NCBI GenBank assembly: GCA_022393335.1
Contig: JAJEKB010001426.1
Location: forward strand, 91,912 to 155,911
Source of the DNA: Macrotrachela quadricornifera
Taxonomy: Eukaryota > Rotifera > Eurotatoria > Philodinida > Philodinidae
Length of the DNA: 64,000 nucleotides
Direction of reading: 5' to 3'
A program made the translations under genes and the position numbers. Below are positions 36,104-47,180 of this stretch, in pieces (the stretch's first letter is position 1; every line of letters starts with the position of its first letter). The notes under the pieces were generated by a model. It made no database searches and was not told where the DNA came from. It saw only the letters and a program-made list of their open reading frames with translations.

Positions 36104-37079
36104 TTAAACCTGAGGAGCAAGCATTTTACGAATGACAGGATCATTTTTACATCTAATAGAAGAAGAATATAGAAAATAAATAATAATATATAATCAAGAA
36201 AAATTATACCCGATAATGAATTCTTATTTATTTAATTTTCTGTCACCACCAACATCAAGTTGTCCAATAATGTTTTTAGCACGTTTAGGATCACGATCAC
36301 CTTTACGATCAGTTTCATCAACTAGATCGTACTAAAAATAAGAAACAAAGATTGTTTCATTTCAAGAATCGAATCAAAAAATTTTACCATACCCGAAATT
36401 ATATTAGCAAGTTCTTTCTCATCAATCTGTTCATCATTTGAGAAATCGTACCTACACATATTCAAGAAATTATATAGAAAAAAAAAGAAGATAATATATA
36501 AAATACTTATATATCAAAAGTAACTGAATGACGTTGATTAAGACTGCCTTGATTTGCAGCTGAAATAGCTAAAAGAAATTCATTGAAATCAATTGTACCA
36601 TCATTATTAGCATAGAATGTATCAAAAGCATATCTAAATAATTGAAAGATATTGTGCAATTGATTAGAATTTTAACATAGAATTATACTTGCAAAAATTA
36701 TCTGCTTTGCCAATTGGATAAAATTGTTTGTAAACTTCAATAAATTTCTTCTTGTGAAGTTTGCCAGTTGGACAATCGCGAAGAAATCTCTGATAATAAA
36801 AAAAATGAATGAAAACGAATTTCATTTATTTTAACTAACCACATGCCAATTACGAATTTCTATATGAGAAAAATAAAAGAAAGAAATTTTAAATAAATAG
36901 TATCATAAAAAATAGAATAATTACCATTTTCAGAAAATTTAGTATTTGCCTTAAGGATAGTAATTTCTAGAAAATTAATGAAATAAAATTATAGATTTTA
37001 AAGATATCATATAAAGTTACGAACGTCTTTGAGTTCATACTATTGATACACTATTCTTTTTTCCACCTTTATTACCCAT
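36104..37079 (-). pseudogene. NCS/frequenin-like calcium sensor, decayed paralogue
   Basis: Exons in the same order as the intact gene at 39690-40677 can be followed from MGNKGGKKN at 37079 to KMLAPQV and a stop at 36104. Exon 1 is frame-shifted just before its end: TATGAACTCAAAGAC is in the wrong phase and creates TGA. In EF-hand 4 a Glu codon has become TAA (KLNK, stop, EF). The EF-hand 2 loop has Tyr at the first ligand position, and the central Gly of EF3 and EF4 is replaced by Glu and Arg. Splice sites remain GT-AG. The frame-shift, the nonsense codon and the lost calcium ligands together indicate a pseudogene from tandem duplication. Confidence 0.8.
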
Positions 37080-38010
37080 ATTAATTGATAATTATCAACG
37101 AATAATAGATGAAATGAAAATCTGAAAATAAAATAATTTTTAATATTCTACTTCTCAAATGTATATGTAGTAATCGTCTTGTCAGTAGTATTTATAGAGA
37201 AAGCTAAGAGAGAGAAAAAAGAGAATCCTGTTTCATTCTTATAAATAAATCAAATGAGAGAAAGAACTAGGAAGTAGTAGACAAGATGAAGCGAACAAAT
37301 GAGGTTTTTTCAAGTATATGTTTCAAGGCAACCTGCATCTTTCGATCTATCCAATCAATATAGTTAATAGCAACTTCTAAGTTTACAAAAGTATAGTATT
37401 TCACAAAGTGTAAACATCTATATATAGATATAAAGAAATCAACTGCATCAAAAAAGAAGAAAAAAATGCAATAAAATGTGTTTGTATTACTTTCCCTATT
37501 TTACTTCGAAATTATACAATCATCGTTTCCCTGCTTTCAAAGTTGTCTTGACTCCAAAAATGTAATTTTAAATTTTTACCCTAGTCCTGACACATAATGA
37601 AACATATAAATGTGTCGTACTTATTCATCATGGATTTTAAATCACAATCATCATAATTTCTAAATACAACTAACAGATGATTTACCAAACAGTGTAAGTT
37701 AGCATAAAAAAAATTTTTATTGTCACAATATATACTAGCCAATAACAAGAACAATCAAGAATTGTATCTAATACCATTATTATTCGGTAGAAACAGATAA
37801 ATATCTACAATGATATGTTTAATACAGACAGCTTTTGTCGATGTTTTTCTCTGTATGCCTTGAATCTATTTCAATGGCAAAAGACCATTTCTAAGTAATA
37901 AAATATTTTATAAACCACAATTTCTCATAAGAAAATAAAAACAATAGAATAGAATTGATAATAAAAATGGAAAACCTGTATTTGTTTTAGTGTCATTATG
38001 ATTAATATAC
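37080..38010. other. Intergenic, nothing recognised
   Basis: AT-rich spacer between the pseudogene and an inverted-repeat element. No gene seen. Confidence 0.5.
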
Positions 38011-38894
38011 GATGCAAAAGTCTTTGGACAAATATCAGACTCTATTAAACCATATTGTCACTCTCTAAACTAATCAGTTTTCTTTTGTTGGAAAGAGCAA
38101 AGTTTGAACTACAACTTTTGTACGAGACATATTTTTCGAAAACGCAGCTGAGATGAAGGAAAAGCTTCTTGCAATTTCACCATCATGCAATATCGTTTTA
38201 TATTTTTTTTTCATATTAGAAGAGAAATGAAAAACTGATTGAATGGTGTGATTTCTATAGCATAAAGCGTGCTCTTTCCAATGGTGTATTGCAAGTTAAA
38301 TTTATACTTAGTGTTTATACTAAAATACAATTTTTTTTTCTAAAAGAGACTATAATTTGGTCATTCTTACTACTTCACTGTTTTGTAAAGACAAAAAAAA
38401 ACTTTTGAATTACTTTTTTCTTTTAAGCTTTTATAAACTGATATATTTCGAAATACTAACTCACAAAAAGATTATTTTATGCATGGTTTCTATAAGTGAC
38501 GGCTGATGTCCTTGTAAAAGACTTTATTTTGCAAAAATTCCAATTTCTAAAGTTTTTGTTTAAAGGCTGAAGAACAGATCTAAATATTTTATCAAAATTG
38601 ATGTCGACAAAATTTTTAATGTGCTACAGTTTCGTGTGATTTTTTTGTTACAGTTCGCGATCCGTGTAGCTTAGAATAATCGGAAATGACATACTTTTCA
38701 AGTTGCAAGTACCTTTTTTAGAGGTGCTTGGTTTTTAGCTTTTCCTTCTTCTCAGCTTCGTTCCCGAAAAATATGTCTGGTACAAAAGTTTTAGTTCAAA
38801 CTTTGCTCTTTCCAACAACAAAAAAAATTGATTAGTTTAGAGAGTGACAATATGGTTTAACAGAGTCTGACATTTGTCCAAAGACGATTGCATC
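38011..38894. mobile_element. Inverted-repeat DNA element, 884 bp
   Basis: About 165 bases at each end are reverse complements of each other. The termini are GATGCAA/TTGCATC, and the arms include GTCTTTGGACAAAT, AACCATATTGTCACTCTC and GGAAAGAGCAAAGTTTGAAC. The roughly 540-base interior has no ORF. No clean target duplication is seen, so the superfamily is undetermined. Confidence 0.8.
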
Positions 38895-39206
38895 ACATAT
38901 TATATGATCATTTAATATACCCTGTAGTTTCAATTCTGATATTGATTTTTTTATTAGTATGAATACTATTCATTCAAAAAAACCATAAAATATCTTCACA
39001 CCTAGTAGTGCAATAGAAAAAGAATCATTCAACAAACAAGAAATTTCTTAATACGAATCGACATGCAGCTTGATCAGAAATACTAACAAATAAATACTCT
39101 TTTCGATTTATGAGTATAATATTTATATCAACAATTTTTTTTTCTAAGTTCAAAATATTAAGAATATTCATCAAAATCATTTTCTATCACATTCTTTTTT
39201 CTTTAA

Positions 39207-39574
39207 CCCTTTGGTTACGGATCACCCATTTCTCTTATCTTGGCGACATTATTGCGTCATCATTCCGCATTGCTATGTGTGTATATGCTCTCTCTTGCAT
39301 TCTGACATGCTTGTTTCTTACATTATACCTCGCTCTAGTAAATTCTGGTATATTATCTTTCTTTTCTGTTTCAATGTATTCTCTCGTACAAATAAAACTT
39401 CGATTCTATGCCAGAAACAACTTATATCTTTGGATATATTCTCACGCAAGCGAAATAAATCATCATACTTTAAAACACTTCTAAATGCTCCTATATACTA
39501 ATAAAGATTATTGCAGACTGTTTTAAAACGAAAAATAAAAAACTCATCTTCAAAAAAAACCCGTAACCAAAGGA
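39207..39574. mobile_element. piggyBac-like MITE, 368 bp, TTAA target
   Basis: Flanked on both sides by TTAA (39203-39206 and 39575-39578). The terminal inverted repeats are CCCTTTGGTTACGGA and TCCTTTGGTTACGGG, matching at 13 of 15 positions. TTAA duplication and a CCY start are hallmarks of piggyBac elements. The overlapping open frames at 39110-39501 run across its left edge and are not genes. Confidence 0.8.
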
Positions 39575-39689
39575 TTAATATTCTAGTTATTTTTTTTATT
39601 AATAATAAAATAAAAAAAAAACTATTATTATATTTCTTGGAAACGGAACTCTTAGTAGCAGATTATGTTTACAATGATATCTTCAACAT

Positions 39690-40677
39690 TTAAACATTGG
39701 GAGCAAGTATTTGACGAATGATTAGATCTAGTTTACATCTAATAAATAAAAATGTATAAGATAAAATAAAAATATATTATTCAAACAAAATATACCCTGT
39801 AATGAATTCTTCTTTGGATAATTTTCCATCACCTGTAACATCAAGCTTTGCTATAATATCTCCTGCACGTTTTCTTGGATCATATTCACCTTTGCGTTCA
39901 GTTTGGCCAACAAGATCGTACTAAAAACACAAATATGATTTGTTTGATAATGACAATGAAATTAAAAGTTTACCATAGCAGAGATCAACGTAGTAAGTTC
40001 GTTTTGATCAATCTGTCCGTCTTTGGAGATATCATATCTGTATTTCAAACAAGCAAAGAAAATCTTAAACAGAAGAAAAATAGACTGAACTTACACATTA
40101 AAGGTAGCTGCAAGACGATCATCAAGACTACCTTGACTTGTAACCGCAATAGTTACAAGAAATTCTTCAAAGTTTATAGTACCATCCTTATTGATGTCAA
40201 ATGTGTTAAATGCATATCTACAGGACAGAAATGAATTTTTAAATTTAAGAAATGAATAAAATATATAGCTATGATTATTCCTACTTGCAATAATTATCGG
40301 GTTTACCGTTTGGATAGAAGCCTTTATATAGTTCAACAAACTTCTTTTTATCGAGTAGACCATTGGGACAATCACGGATGAAACCCTACAATATATGTAT
40401 ATTTGTAAATATAAATAAATAGTTAATAGAAGTGAACAAACCTCATGCCAATCTCGAATGTCTAGATGGAAATAGAAAAAGGAAATATAAAATGTTTAAA
40501 TTAATCGATAGTCATTTTGAATATACATACCTTTTTCGCTATATTTAGTATTTGCTAGAAGTAAAGCAATTTCTAAAATGAAGGTAAGCAGTATTTTATT
40601 GTGCAATGAAAATGTTCGAAAGACTAACGTTTGTCTGTAAGTTCAGTGGATACTTGCTTAGATTTGTTGCCACCCAT
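39690..40677 (-). CDS. Neuronal calcium sensor/frequenin-like EF-hand protein (190 aa)
   Basis: Eight exons join in frame: 40677-40629, 40572-40531, 40461-40442, 40385-40285, 40217-40095, 40037-39974, 39920-39796 and 39738-39690. The start MGGNKSKQ is an N-myristoylation signal. EF1 is degenerate with CPNG, the family mark. EF2 (DINKDGTINFEE), EF3 (DISKDGQIDQNE) and EF4 (DVTGDGKLSKEE) all keep calcium ligands. Length equals the usual 190 or so of NCS proteins such as frequenin, hippocalcin and neurocalcin. These are calcium-myristoyl switches at membranes, acting on kinases or channels in neurons. The paralogue at 36104-37079 is dead, so this is the working copy of the pair. Confidence 0.9.
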
Positions 40678-41453
40678 GATTATTGATCTTTGTCGATTGA
40701 GAGAAGACGAAACGAGATTCTAAAAGAAAAACACGAAATAACACAGGTTGTTTATATGTAAGTATATTCGTGTTAAATGTTGTGTATCGATCGATTTCTG
40801 TTGATATTTAGCAAGCGGAGAGAAAAAGTGGGAAATTACCTTGATTGCACATGGTGGGATGTGTATTTTATCTAGAAGTACCAAGCCAAAAAAAAAACGT
40901 GTACATAACTATTCATCAATACGAACAAACAACTATGGTATGTCTAAATTGTCAATGAATCATTAGTTGAATAAAAGCGTTACTGCGTATACACGTTTTA
41001 TTGATGATATTTCGATATGTAGTCATGGCTATGGATAGTAGGTAAACATCATGTTTTTTTGACTTTCATACAGAATTATATTGAAAAAACAACGAAAATG
41101 ATTCTATCAAATTATGAAAAGAAAATTCAAAAGTAATGAATTTAGGGTACATGTTTGAGAAGATTGGGAAATATATTTCGGATATAATATAGTGTTTTTA
41201 ATTATTCTGTCATGATGCATGTAGAATACTGATAACTTGCAATATGATCAAAACTTTTTTTGTCAATTTTTTTTTAGCTTAGATGAATGAACTTGATCGA
41301 ATTGTTGCAGAAAAATATTCTTTTTTAAAATTTTCTTCGCACAGCTTTAATATTTCAAGAAAATCAAACGAATTCTGGCTATAAAGGTTTCTAAGATACA
41401 TAATTATTTCGAAAATGATCCATATATTAACATATTCGCATAGTTATGATTTA
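40678..41453. other. Intergenic, nothing recognised
   Basis: AT-rich spacer between the calcium-sensor start and the Helitron 3' end. No gene seen. Confidence 0.5.
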
Positions 41454-41687
41454 CTAGCTGAAATACCCGGCGTTGCCCGGGTAAATTGAATATTAAAAAA
41501 CGATGATCTTTTTATTCCCTAGAAGTTACCGATCTTAAATGTTGCAAAATGTACTCAGATTACCTTAACTTTTCAACTGTTTTTTAGTTTTTGTCGTATT
41601 AACTCGAAAACATTTTTATTTATTTTAATGTTTTATTGATTTTATAAGTTTCTTACATATGAGAGAGGCTGTAGTGAAATACAATTT

Positions 41688-42569
41688 TCATTGCAAGGCT
41701 GTTCGATATACAATATTTTTAGTTTTCGCATTAGGGGCAACAACATACAAATTCCTTCTAGTTCCAACTCTTGAGCATGCAACATAAAGTTGGCCATGAG
41801 AAAAGCACGCAGTTTCTAGATTAATACCAGCAATTTTAAGTGATTGTCCTTGAGCTTTATTGATCGACATTGCAAAGGCAAGACGTATTGGAAATTGTAG
41901 ACGCTTGAATGTAAAAGGCATGTCAGTAGAAGTAATAGGTATTCGAGGTATGAATACATCCTCGCCCTTTGTGCATCCTGTCAAGATTGCTGCTTCGATA
42001 ACATGAGGTATCAAACTTTCTACAGATAGCCTTGTGCCAATGCATAATCTTGGTGCATCTATATTCCTCAGAAGCACAATGGGAGAACCATCTTTGAGCA
42101 CCAAGTTATGTGGTGGCATCCCTGAAGGCTCAAGAGAATTAAGAAATTCAGTAGGATACTGAACCGTGTCGTTGATATCCACAACCAGAGCTCCGCGTAA
42201 CAGTCCCGCGCTTTAGCACACGCCTATGCGAAGCCACCTAAACTTGCACGGATCGCGTGTTGTTTCATCTCATAATTTAGTAGACCCTAGAAGGACATTA
42301 AATGAACAAATGAGCCTTTGAGCAGCACTTTCGCACAGCAAAAACAAAAAGAGGTGCGGGACTATTAGCGGAGCTCTGTCCACAACTGTGTCGATCGACT
42401 TGTACGATGTTGTTTCTCCAAGCAGCTGCTGTTGAATCTTTAAGTTCATAGCATTAACGCTACTATTTTTAGGATCGAGTAATAAATATAAAACAACCAC
42501 GCGCACAGATTCCTTGGAAAAGACATTTACTGTAGCAATTAAACAGTGAAGGGGGGGGGAAGAAAACAC
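41688..42569 (-). pseudogene. Helitron PIF1-like helicase, C-terminal remnant, interrupted
   Basis: Upstream piece (42569 to about 42387): VNAMNLKIQQQLLGE then TTSYKSIDTVVD. Downstream piece (42182 to 41688): YPTEFLNSLEPSGMPPHNLV, LTGCTKGEDVFIPRI, LAFAMSINKAQGQS and CFSHGQLYVACSRVG. These are the last motifs of Helitron helicases. A 193-base insertion (42186-42378) splits a Val-Val-Asp stretch; the two halves lie in the same frame if the insertion and one 8-bp target copy are set aside. The Walker A part and the Rep domain are absent, so the protein is non-functional. Confidence 0.88.
42186..42378. mobile_element. hAT-like MITE, 193 bp, inserted in the Helitron
   Basis: Terminal inverted repeats begin CAGAGCTCCGC at both ends and continue with TAAYAGTCCCGC, with a 1-base offset. 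A perfect 8-bp duplication TCCACAAC flanks it (42178-42185 and 42379-42386). The length, CAGAG terminus and 8-bp duplication fit hAT. It has no ORF. It is less AT-rich than its surroundings. Confidence 0.88.
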
Positions 42570-43009
42570 CCCCTCTGGGATGTAAATTTTGGTTCGAAAA
42601 CTACCCTACGACCTACTCCTGGTCGAAAGGATATTTCCTAGAAAATTTCGTTGCATTTGCTCGTACCGTGTCGAAATACATGACGAACAAACAAACTTTC
42701 TTCTTTGTATATGTAGATAGATACGTCATTATCGTAAGCCAAGAAAAGCAAAAATACGTTGTTTTTCTACGTCAAAAAACAATTGGATACGCCATCATTC
42801 TGAATTAAGAAAAGATTCATACTTTTTTTTCTCATAACCACTAAGTGTAACCCTTGGTTTTCCGACTTCGACCCAAGACTCAACAATAAGAACTGATTGA
42901 TCCAACAATAATCAGAAATTCGCTAAACTTCTAGAAAATTGACGCAACTTTCACTGTGATATAACTTCGGTGAAATTTCACCCACACCCATACCCTGGGT
43001 GGGAACTTT

Positions 43010-43034
43010 CACACCCACACCCACACCCACACCC
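43010..43034. repeat. Interstitial telomere-like tract (TGTGGG on minus)
   Basis: Four perfect ACACCC units on the plus strand, which is GGGTGT, a rotation of the TGTGGG repeat reported from bdelloid telomeres. Related shorter pieces (CACCCACACCCA) lie at 42979-42990. The tract is inside the Helitron 5' region. Confidence 0.75.
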
Positions 43035-43088
43035 GTGTCGAAATGCATAACGGACAAACAAACAAACTTTCTTCGTTATATATATAGA

Positions 43089-43832
43089 TAAAGTTAAATT
43101 GAATGGAAAGAAATGTATTAGTTAACTATAAACATTGAGGATGTTGTAAAAAAACAAGTGTATGTGTAATACCGACATATGATTATCCACGAATAAAAAT
43201 AAAATATAAACATCAATTAAAATTTGATAAATAAAAAAGAATTCTTTTCTCTATCCATTGTGTTATTTGACTCAACTGTTTACTTATTACCATTATCTTG
43301 ACGTAACGCGTCATTGTCTAATTCATTTTTGAAGAATTTCTTTTTGAATTTGACTTTAATATTTTTCGATCAAATATTGGACTTGCTCTTGACCAATTTG
43401 TACGATTACAAAATAACGGTGATTTATATTTTTTCTCTACTGATTAACTTATTGATACGTAGGTAGAAGAAGATGCACAAGTGAACAATGTCTCTTCTTT
43501 TTCTTCTTTACACGTATAACATATCATTCGATCAGTCAACCGAAGAGACTATACAAATATATTTCGACGATGAATAATAATTCGTGATGAGATATCTAGA
43601 GAAAAGAATATGATAATAAACATTCAGTAGCATATAACCATTACTATTTCTTTCTTTCTTTTGACCTTCTCATCTATTGGCTTTGTTATCATGCTTTTGT
43701 TTGACGTTTTGTAATAAAGAATAAAAATGATATAAAGAGAAGGTTATTTCAATCATTTAAATTATTTGTTCACTTCTTCTTTTGTTAAGATTATTATGAT
43801 TATTGATTGATAATTATATTTATTTTTATTAA
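43089..43832. other. Intergenic upstream of the DED-TM-NHL gene
   Basis: AT-rich. It must hold the promoter of the following gene, but I see no recognisable element in it. Confidence 0.4.
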
Positions 43833-45619
43833 ATGACTGCACAATTTGATTTTCGAACTGTATTACTTAAAATTCAAGATCTTTTGTCAGATGGTGATCG
43901 TCAACGTCTTCATTTTCTTCTTGGAGATGATGTACCTAGACATTTACGTGATGATCAAACAGTTGGTGGAGCACTTCGTGTACTTGAAAATCTTTTTGAT
44001 AAAGCAATTATAAATGATCAAGATTGTGATTATCTTATTGAAGCATTTAAAAAAATACATTGTCATAATGCTGCACAAAAACTTCAAGGTTTTAATTTAA
44101 TTTTATTCTTATTACAATATTGAGGTTAATAATTATTTTTTTAAGAATATCAACGAATTCAAAAACAAGGTCTGAATGAAAATATTTCACTTCAAAGTAT
44201 TCTTTTAGAAAAGATGGAAGAAGAAGACAAATTTCATACTTCTGGTTTGTAATCAATTTAATATACGTTTTTTTTTCCAGACAATTATAATATTTTATTT
44301 TAGCTATTGTTACTCAAAAATCTAAAAACACATCAGATGTATTACCTCTCAATACATTTACCAAGTTTAGCATTAGTGAAATAGAATCACAATCATTACC
44401 ACCTGTTTCTAATAAAACAAAACACCATTTGAATGTATCATGTTGTATAAATGTATTATTTAAAAAGTCAGTGACCATTCGTGAATATATATTAATCTTT
44501 GTTATTATTTTAACTTCGCTGTTAATAATAATTTTCTGGACAACCCAACGAAAAAATATGACAATAATTAAAGGTAAATGATCGTTCATCATTCTATTGA
44601 TATTTGGGGTTCAATAACAAAACAAATTGAATCTATCTCGGAGATAAAATTAGAAGAATTCACTATTTTCTCTCCATTCAGAAAGCATTACTATACCATA
44701 TTTTGTTATGTTTGCTTTAGAAAATATCTTTATAAAAGGAAGAGATGGTATTTGTACAAATGCTCGATGGATTCAATCTGGTATAACTGTAGCTGGTGGA
44801 AAAGGTTCAGGATCAGATCTGGATCGTTTATATTTACCTGATGGACTTTTTCTAAATGAATATGACGATATTTATGTCGTAGATAGTGGTCAAAATAGAA
44901 TCGTCAAATGGTTAAGAGGTGCTTCAAGTGGTTATCTTGTTGCAGGTGGACGTGGTAAAGGTAATTCTTCTGATCAACTAAATTATCCAATTGATGTAGT
45001 TGTTGATAAAAATGGAACTTTGTATATAACAGATTTCTTTAATAATCGTGTTCAACAATGGTTTGAAGGAGCAAATAATGGATCAACTATTCTTACAGAT
45101 TTTAATTTTATTGGTATAGGAATTGATGATGAAGGAACATTGTATACATCTGAATGGACACATAATCAAATGAGAAAATGGAGAAAAAATGATACTATTG
45201 GAGAAGTTGTGGAAACTGCATTAAATTCTCCTGATCGTTTATATGTTGCTGAAAATCGTTCGATTTATGTGGCTGATAGACGTAATCATCGAGTAATGAA
45301 GATAGTTGAAAAACAGGGATGGATGGTTGCCGGTGGATCTCAAGGTAAAAATAATGATCAATTAGATTCTCCTCGTAGTGTTACTGTTGACAAATTGGGT
45401 AATATTTATGTGGCTGATACAAATAATCATCGAATTATGCGATGGTTACCAACAGCTACATCAGGTACTTTAGTTGTTGGAGGTTATGGTAAAGGATCTA
45501 GATCTGATCAATTAAATACACCTACTGATCTACAATTTGATGGATGTGGAAATCTTTATGTAGCTGATTCGGGCAATGCTCGTATACAGAAATTTCTTCT
45601 CGAGAAGAATTCATGTTAA
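43833..45619 (+). CDS. Death-effector-like domain + TM + NHL propeller protein (507 aa)
   Basis: Four exons join in frame: 43833-44088, 44146-44244, 44304-44573 and 44721-45619, with GT-AG introns of 57, 59 and 147 bp. Residues about 5-85 resemble a death-effector domain: FRTVLLKIQDLLSDGDRQRL, then HFLLGDDVPRHL, RVLENLFDKAIIND and YLIEAFKKI, six short helices with family spacing. The RxDLL motif of helix 6 is not kept. A linker (86-178) leads to one membrane helix at about 180-197 (YILIFVIILTSLLIIIFW) with basic flanks. Residues about 222-503 hold about six NHL units, e.g. YPIDVVVDKNGTLYITDFFN and SPRSVTVDKLGNIYVADTNN. No signal peptide is seen, so type II topology is expected: DED in the cytosol, propeller outside. 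Death folds act by homotypic assembly in apoptosis or immunity. The architecture suggests a receptor; ligand and partner are unknown. Confidence 0.82.
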
Positions 45620-46282
45620 TAATACAGGTGAGTTTAATACGATTGTTTACTCGAACTTTAATAGTGATAAAAAGTAGAATTTACAAAATGATGTAATAAT
45701 ATAATACATGATTGATAATGTGTTTTTTTATTGTTATGAATATTAAGATTAAATTTAAAATAAATTACTAAATTCATAAATGAATGATGAAAATAGACAT
45801 TTAACAGGATAAAATGATCAATATCTGATATTGTTTGTTGTTTTCAGATTAATCTATCAACAAAGAACAAGAGAATCTAGTTGGATATTCAATATACATT
45901 TGTGTCTTCAATCCATGTCATAAAACAAGTAGTAACAGTTTGATATACAAAAAAAGATTGAAGATATTCTTTTATTTCACCATAAAATCATTGTTTTTAC
46001 AGTGTTTGATTGCACTGTGATTCATTTGTAAAATTACGCTATGATGGTACAATATTTGCCACGTAACCAAAAAACAAAAAAAACTAACATACTTGTTACT
46101 TACACTTCATTTATATTATAGACGAAGATGGATTTATCATATCAAAAGCCACTGACATACATTCAGAAGGAGAATAAACCTCTACATGTGTTCATAACTG
46201 GATTTTATTCAGTTGGTGAATATGTTTATTTGTTATTTATCATTAATATATCCATATATTCTAGCTTTTCAGAAAAATAACT
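45620..46282. other. 3' flank of the DED-TM-NHL gene
   Basis: A GT donor-like CAGGTGAG lies just after the stop codon, so a 3'UTR intron is possible. Otherwise AT-rich with no gene. Confidence 0.4.
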
Positions 46283-47050
46283 GTTTTTCTCTTTCTCGTA
46301 GAGGAGAGTCCAGCAGAAATAAATTGTTTGCTTGATTGCTTGATTGTGTGTCCGCAAGGTCAAAAAAACATCGAAAATCGTATTTTCGAAAAATACATTT
46401 CTAGAGGTTTTTCGATGCGGGGAGTTCGAATCTGACGTCTGTTCGGTGATCATGTGGTATCAGTATTGATCAATTGATGTTAGGAATTGGTGAGGTTTGG
46501 TATTTTTCATCGAAAATAGGTGTTTTTTCACAAAATGATGATTTCATCGTGGTGTGTGATGAACACCATTGCTGAGGATTATTCTCTTTCTCGTAGAGAA
46601 GAATCTTGCAAACATAAATTGTCTGCTTGATTGCTTGCTTGTATGTCCGCACAAGGTCAAAAGAACATTTTACTAATATTTTCTATAAAACTTAACCAAA
46701 GGGTAATCGGGGTCCAGGAATCCGAATTTGATGTTAGTTTTTTAAAACTTTTTTGAGGATCATTTTTTTACACAAAGGATCTTTTTTTTGGAAAAAAAGT
46801 TTTTTTTATAAGGGTTGCCCGAAGGGTAACGGTGTCGAGGAATCCAAAACTGAAGTCAGTTTTCTAAAAATTTTTCAAGCTCAAGTTATTAAGTAAACGA
46901 CAAATTTTTAACAAAAAATATTTGTTTTTATGAAGTTTGGTCAAAGGCAGGTGAGGTTGAAGAACTTACATTTTACTTCGGTTTTTTTAATTTTATAAGT
47001 GAATAGCTTGATGGTAGTTTAGAAACACGATTACTACGAGAAAGAGAAGA
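46283..47050. repeat. Repeat array bounded by inverted CTCTTTCTCGTAG
   Basis: An approximately 85-base phrase starting CTCTTTCTCGTAGAG and containing TTGCTTGATTGCTTG and GTCCGCA-AGGTCAAA occurs at 46288 and 46582. It is followed by three diverged units near 46690, 46805 and 46935 (AAGGGTAA-CGG, AGGAATCC, TTAGTTTT). CTACGAGAAAGAGAA, the reverse complement of the opening phrase, closes the array at 47034-47049. It may be a compound element. Open frames within are repeat artefacts. Confidence 0.6.
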
Positions 47051-47180
47051 GCGAGTCTTTAGACGAGCGTTACTTGTTTATAATAGACTTTGACAAAAAT
47101 CATTATTTCAGTACTTAATCACCAAATGTATGCTTTTTTCCCCGCTACTTTGTGTTTCTTATGTAATCATTCTAATTCAG

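Larger units (their letters stand above)
41454..43088 (-). mobile_element. Truncated Helitron (minus strand)
   Basis: The 3' end on the minus strand is textbook: a GC-rich hairpin ACCCGGGCAACGCCGGGT (41482-41465), then ATTTCAG and CTAG at 41454, followed by host T. Two candidate 5' ends start A|TCTAT and continue to GAAGAAAGTTTGTTTG, one at 42721 and one at 43088. The inner one is joined closely to a helicase remnant, so Rep and most of the helicase are deleted. The outer one may be a second, fused or nested copy. Helitrons move by rolling-circle replication and leave no target duplication, so the start is defined by homology only. Confidence 0.85.

Noticed and set aside
39110..39693. Overlapping ORFs of 124, 96 and 60 codons
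   Set aside because: They run across the edges of a piggyBac-like MITE and have no domain or splice support.
46226..46652. ORFs of 75 and 60 codons sharing AIKQTIY and LLYEKE phrases
   Set aside because: The likeness comes from the direct repeat at 46288 and 46582, not from a protein family.
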